Shown: positions 40,700 through 42,936 of the stretch, in pieces
How the letters are laid out: every line of letters starts with the position of its first letter
How positions within the stretch are numbered: position 1 is the first letter of the stretch
Assembly: GCA_041744375.1 (NCBI GenBank)
Contig: JBGTLA010000087.1
Coordinates: 1-42,936, forward strand
Direction of reading: 5' to 3'
DNA from: JBGTLA01 sp041744375
Lineage (GTDB): Bacteria > Actinomycetota > Acidimicrobiia > Spongiisociales > ZC4RG35
DNA: 42,936 bases
The notes under the pieces: model-generated
The model's input: only the letters and a program-made list of their open reading frames with translations
The model's database searches: none
What the model was told of the DNA's origin: nothing
Position numbers and translations under genes: made by a program

Positions 40700-40714
40700 T
40701 GCCAGACTCTGGCA
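40700..40714. promoter_or_regulatory. palindrome upstream of acpP, possible operator
   Basis: TGCCAGA-C-TCTGGCA is a perfect 7-bp inverted repeat, centred about 53 bp before the acpP start in the 126-bp gap after fabG. A TAGATT hexamer at 40726-40731 could be a -10 site, which would place the palindrome across the -35 region. A regulator of fatty-acid synthesis could bind here. This is inferred from position only. Confidence 0.4.
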
Positions 40715-40759
40715 GCACATCCGGGTAGATTTCTGACCCCCGATCAAGGAAGGGACGAC

Positions 40760-40999
40760 ATGGATCGCGCACAGGTAGCAGAGCGCCTCAAGGAGGTGCT
40801 CGTCAGCGAGCTCGGCCTCGACGCCGACAAGATCACCGATGACGCCAGTTTCGAAGAGGACCTCGAGGTGGATTCGCTCGGGGTGGTGGAGTTGTTGATG
40901 GCCCTCGAGGACGAGTTCGGCGTGAAGATCCCCGACGACGAGGCCGAGAACATCCACACCGTGGGTCAGGCCGTCGACATGGTCTACGGCAAACTCTGA
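40760..40999 (+). CDS. acpP: acyl carrier protein
   Basis: Carries the growing acyl chain on a 4'-phosphopantetheine arm. The 79-residue acidic, helical protein has the modification site S39 in EEDLEVDSLGVVELLMALED. The KITDDASFEEDL lead-in and FGVKIPDDEAENIHTVGQAV after it are conserved. The ATG at 40760 has AAGGAAGGG at good spacing. The gene may have its own promoter in the preceding 126-bp gap. It lies between fabG and fabF, the usual order. Confidence 0.95.
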   Translation: MDRAQVAERLKEVLVSELGLDADKITDDASFEEDLEVDSLGVVELLMALEDEFGVKIPDDEAENIHTVGQAVDMVYGKL

Positions 41000-41004
41000 A
41001 CGAG

Positions 41005-42249
41005 ATGTCACGACGGCGTGTGGTCGTCACCGGAATGGGGGCTGTCACGCCCGTGGGGACGGGGGTCGACTCGTTCTGGCATGGAATCACCTCAGGAGAA
41101 TCCGGTGCCGGTCCCATCACGCTCTTCGATCCCAGCGGGTTTCGCACGACGATCGCCGCCGAGGTGGGTGGGTTCGTCCCCGAAGACCATTTTGCCTCCC
41201 GAGAGTTGCGGCGGATCGATCGTTACGCCCAGTTCTTCTTGGTGTCGGTGCGCGAGGCGCTGAGCCAGGCCGGAGTCGCCTTCGAGGAGGACGATCCGGG
41301 AGCGGCCCGGGCCGGAGTAGTGGTGGGGGCCGGTTTCGGCGGGATGCAAACATTCATCGATGAGGTGGACCTTCTCCGTCAGCGGGGGCCTGACCGGGTG
41401 ACACCGACCGGTGTGCCCAAGCTCATTCCCAATATGGCGGCGGGTCTGGCTTCCATCGAGCACCATCTCCTGGGTCCGGTCACGTGTGTGGTCACGGCCT
41501 GCTCGGCATCTGCCAACGCTATCGGCGACGCCGCCGAGCTCATCCGGAGAGGAGCAGCCGATGTGATGGTGGCCGGGGGAGCGGAGGCGGGCGTGACAGA
41601 CTTCGGAGTGGCCAGTTTCGCCCAGGCGAGGGCCCTGACGACGCGCAACGACCACCCCCACGCTGCTTCTCGGCCCTTCGACGCCGACCGCGACGGGTTC
41701 CTTATGGGCGAAGGGGGGGCTGCGCTGGTGCTGGAAGAACGGGACGGGGCCGTCGCCCGGGGGGCCGACATCATCGCCGAAGTGACCGGGTACGGGATGT
41801 CTGCCGATGCCTACCACATGACCCTTCCCCGTCCCGGCGGGCAGGGGGCGGCGCGGGCGATGTCGGCGGCCCTGGCCGATGCGGGGTTGGATGCCGGCGA
41901 CATCGACTACGTGAATGCTCACGGAACCTCGACTCAGGCCAACGACGCAACGGAGACCGCCGCCATACATCTGGCCTTCGGCGAGGCCGCCGGAGCCGTG
42001 GCCGTGTCGTCGACCAAGTCGATGACCGGGCACCTCCTGGGTGGGGCCGGGGCAGTGGAAGCCGTGGCCTCGATCCGATCGATCACCCACGGAGTGGTTC
42101 CACCCACGATCAACTACGAGACGCCCGACCCCGAATGTGACCTCGACTACGTGCCCAACGAGGCAAGAGAGGCACACATCGATCACGCCATGTCCAATTC
42201 CTTCGGATTCGGTGGCCACAACGTCGCCTTGGTCTTTTCGCGACCGTGA
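41005..42249 (+). CDS. fabF: beta-ketoacyl-ACP synthase II
   Basis: Condenses acyl-ACP with malonyl-ACP in each elongation round. The 414-residue protein has the Cys-His-His triad of KAS I/II: C166 in VVTACSASANAIGDA, the first histidine in YVNAHGTSTQAND, and the second in TKSMTGHLLGGAGAVEAV. RRVVVTGMGAVTPVG is the normal N-terminus, and MSNSFGFGGHN the conserved C-terminal Gly-rich loop. It starts 5 bp after acpP. The 105-bp inverted-end repeat begins 17 bp after its stop. Confidence 0.95.
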   Translation: MSRRRVVVTGMGAVTPVGTGVDSFWHGITSGESGAGPITLFDPSGFRTTIAAEVGGFVPEDHFASRELRRIDRYAQFFLVSVREALSQAGVAFEEDDPGAARAGVVVGAGFGGMQTFIDEVDLLRQRGPDRVTPTGVPKLIPNMAAGLASIEHHLLGPVTCVVTACSASANAIGDAAELIRRGAADVMVAGGAEAGVTDFGVASFAQARALTTRNDHPHAASRPFDADRDGFLMGEGGAALVLEERDGAVARGADIIAEVTGYGMSADAYHMTLPRPGGQGAARAMSAALADAGLDAGDIDYVNAHGTSTQANDATETAAIHLAFGEAAGAVAVSSTKSMTGHLLGGAGAVEAVASIRSITHGVVPPTINYETPDPECDLDYVPNEAREAHIDHAMSNSFGFGGHNVALVFSRP

Positions 42250-42265
42250 GCGTCGGTGCCGGTTT

Positions 42266-42370
42266 AGAGAGCGCGCAACTAGGTGAGCCATCGTGCTGCG
42301 ATTTCTGCTCGACACCAGACGTTGTGGCTGGAGGCGGCCAGAACGCACGAGCTCTATCGGCGCGCCCTCT
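42266..42370. repeat. 105-bp repeat with inverted ends, copy B
   Basis: Same length as 9247-9351, with 7 substitutions and no gaps. The left end is AGAGAGCGCGCAACTAG and the right end CTATCGGCGCGCCCTCT; several differences fall in the ends, so this copy's stem is less perfect. It lies between fabF (plus) and a small membrane-protein gene (minus), again a convergent spacer, 4 bp from the latter's stop. TA dinucleotides flank both ends here (TTTAGAG...CTCTAAT), as a TA target duplication would give. Confidence 0.85.
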
Positions 42371-42374
42371 AATG

Positions 42375-42635
42375 TCAGGGGCGGGTCGTGTCGCTTTGCT
42401 CACGCCACTCGGCCAGGGAGCGGTAGACCAGGACCATCACCAAGGTGATGCCCGCCGTCACCAGCACGAACGACAGGGCTGATATGGCGACCGTCCACCC
42501 CGGACAGGTGACGATGGTCCCGTCCGGCTGGCGGTAACGACAGGTCACCGCCGTCACGGTTCCGCCCAGCCAGGCCGCCACGGTCCCGCTCACCAGGGCG
42601 GGGAGCGCGATCCAAGGGTTGGGGAGACGTCTCAT
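42375..42635 (-). CDS. small two-helix membrane protein
   Basis: An 86-residue protein with two hydrophobic segments (about 7-28, WIALPALVSGTVAAWLGGT, and 47-70, WTVAISALSFVLVTAGITLV). A loop between them holds two cysteines (CRYRQPDGTIVTCPGW). The tail is charged (SLAEWREQSDTTRP). I recognise no family. The ATG at 42635 overlaps the stop of the upstream gene (ATGA); the longer frame to 42878 is shadow. It is followed by copy B of the 105-bp repeat. Confidence 0.55.
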   Translation of the reverse strand: MRRLPNPWIALPALVSGTVAAWLGGTVTAVTCRYRQPDGTIVTCPGWTVAISALSFVLVTAGITLVMVLVYRSLAEWREQSDTTRP

Positions 42636-42936
42636 CGTCTTCTCCCCATATCGTCGATGCCGGTGGCGTCGAGAACGTCTTTGGGAGTCAGCTCGGGGGG
42701 GATGGGGACCACCGAGCCCCGCCGGATCAGCGGCCGGATCGAGCGGGCCACGGAAGGATGCCAGGCGAGCACCGCCACCGACACGCCCGCGCCGGCCGCC
42801 AGCAGTGTGGCCGGCCACGGACCCATCGAATAGGCCAACCCCAACGCCAGCGCCGGCCAGATGATCCGCACCCCCCACAGCGCCCCGGGAAGTGCCCGGA
42901 TGAAGACGAAGGCCGTGGCCAGGGCACCCACGCCCA
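42632..42936 (-). CDS. membrane protein (N-terminus possibly beyond window edge)
   Basis: The frame is open to the window edge. The visible part has about 100 residues with hydrophobic stretches (VFIRALPGALWGVRIIWPAL, ALGLAYSMGPWPATLLAAGA) and a C-terminal cytoplasmic-type tail (LIRRGSVVPIPPELTPKDVL). A GTG at 42931 could be the start, but the frame has no stop upstream of it in the window, so it is probably partial. The family is not recognised. It overlaps the following membrane-protein gene by 4 bp, so the two are likely an operon. Confidence 0.5.
   Translation of the reverse strand, partial: GVGALATAFVFIRALPGALWGVRIIWPALALGLAYSMGPWPATLLAAGAGVSVAVLAWHPSVARSIRPLIRRGSVVPIPPELTPKDVLDATGIDDMGRRR

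Overview
The window is high-G+C, densely packed bacterial DNA. No gap between genes exceeds about 200 bp; the longest is 13026-13220. The gene content points to an actinobacterium: a DUF5667-type membrane protein, a bacterial tricorn protease, a Mycobacterium-type glycogen phosphorylase, a small CxxC...CxxC protein next to a QueG homologue, an ArsA-ROK-YkvA cluster, and a discrete type II fatty-acid operon with acpP. Class Acidimicrobiia fits best, but that is an inference from gene families and order. No rRNA, tRNA, CRISPR array, intact insertion sequence or prophage was seen.

Layout. 1-4.4 kb (minus): a truncated DUF5667 protein, a nitroreductase, and a three-subunit proton-translocating transhydrogenase (pntAA-pntAB-pntB). 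4.4-9.3 kb (plus): a USP-like/CBS protein, tricorn protease and inorganic pyrophosphatase. 9.4-18.4 kb (minus): branched-chain amino-acid genes ilvB-ilvN-ilvC-leuA, then two CNNM/HlyC-type membrane proteins, then leuB. The ilv genes are preceded by a 10-residue leader peptide (MQHNLVLIID), a strong hairpin and an intrinsic terminator, the layout of a transcription attenuator. 18.4-22.3 kb (minus): beta-propeller lipoprotein, VOC protein, MFS transporter. 22.4-26.2 kb (plus): NYN-domain protein, type II NADH dehydrogenase, small Cys protein, QueG-like reductase. 26.3-30.3 kb: glycogen phosphorylase (minus) divergent from ilvD (plus). 30.4-35.4 kb: OsmC (minus), then on plus a membrane protein, phosphoesterase, SRPBCC protein, ArsA ATPase, 61-residue protein, ROK kinase and YkvA protein. 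35.4-42.3 kb (plus): transposase remnant, aminotransferase, threonine aldolase, then fabD-fabH-fabG-acpP-fabF. The window ends with two small membrane-protein genes on minus, the last one cut by the edge.

How they fit together: IlvBN, IlvC and IlvD carry out the shared steps to valine and isoleucine, and LeuA and LeuB two leucine-specific steps; leuCD is not here. The fab genes encode most of one fatty-acid elongation cycle (no dehydratase or enoyl reductase). Transhydrogenase and NDH-2 both act on NADH at the membrane.

Non-coding structure worth attention: two 105-bp copies of an element with inverted ends, each in a convergent spacer (9247-9351, 42266-42370); a second repeat pair built on AACCCTGGGTT (26257-26295, 36766-36804); the ilvB attenuator with tandem repeats behind it; a mini-ORF with rare leucine codons in front of leuA; and a recurring TANNNT hexamer 6-8 nt upstream of eight start codons that lack Shine-Dalgarno sequences, suggesting widespread leaderless transcription.
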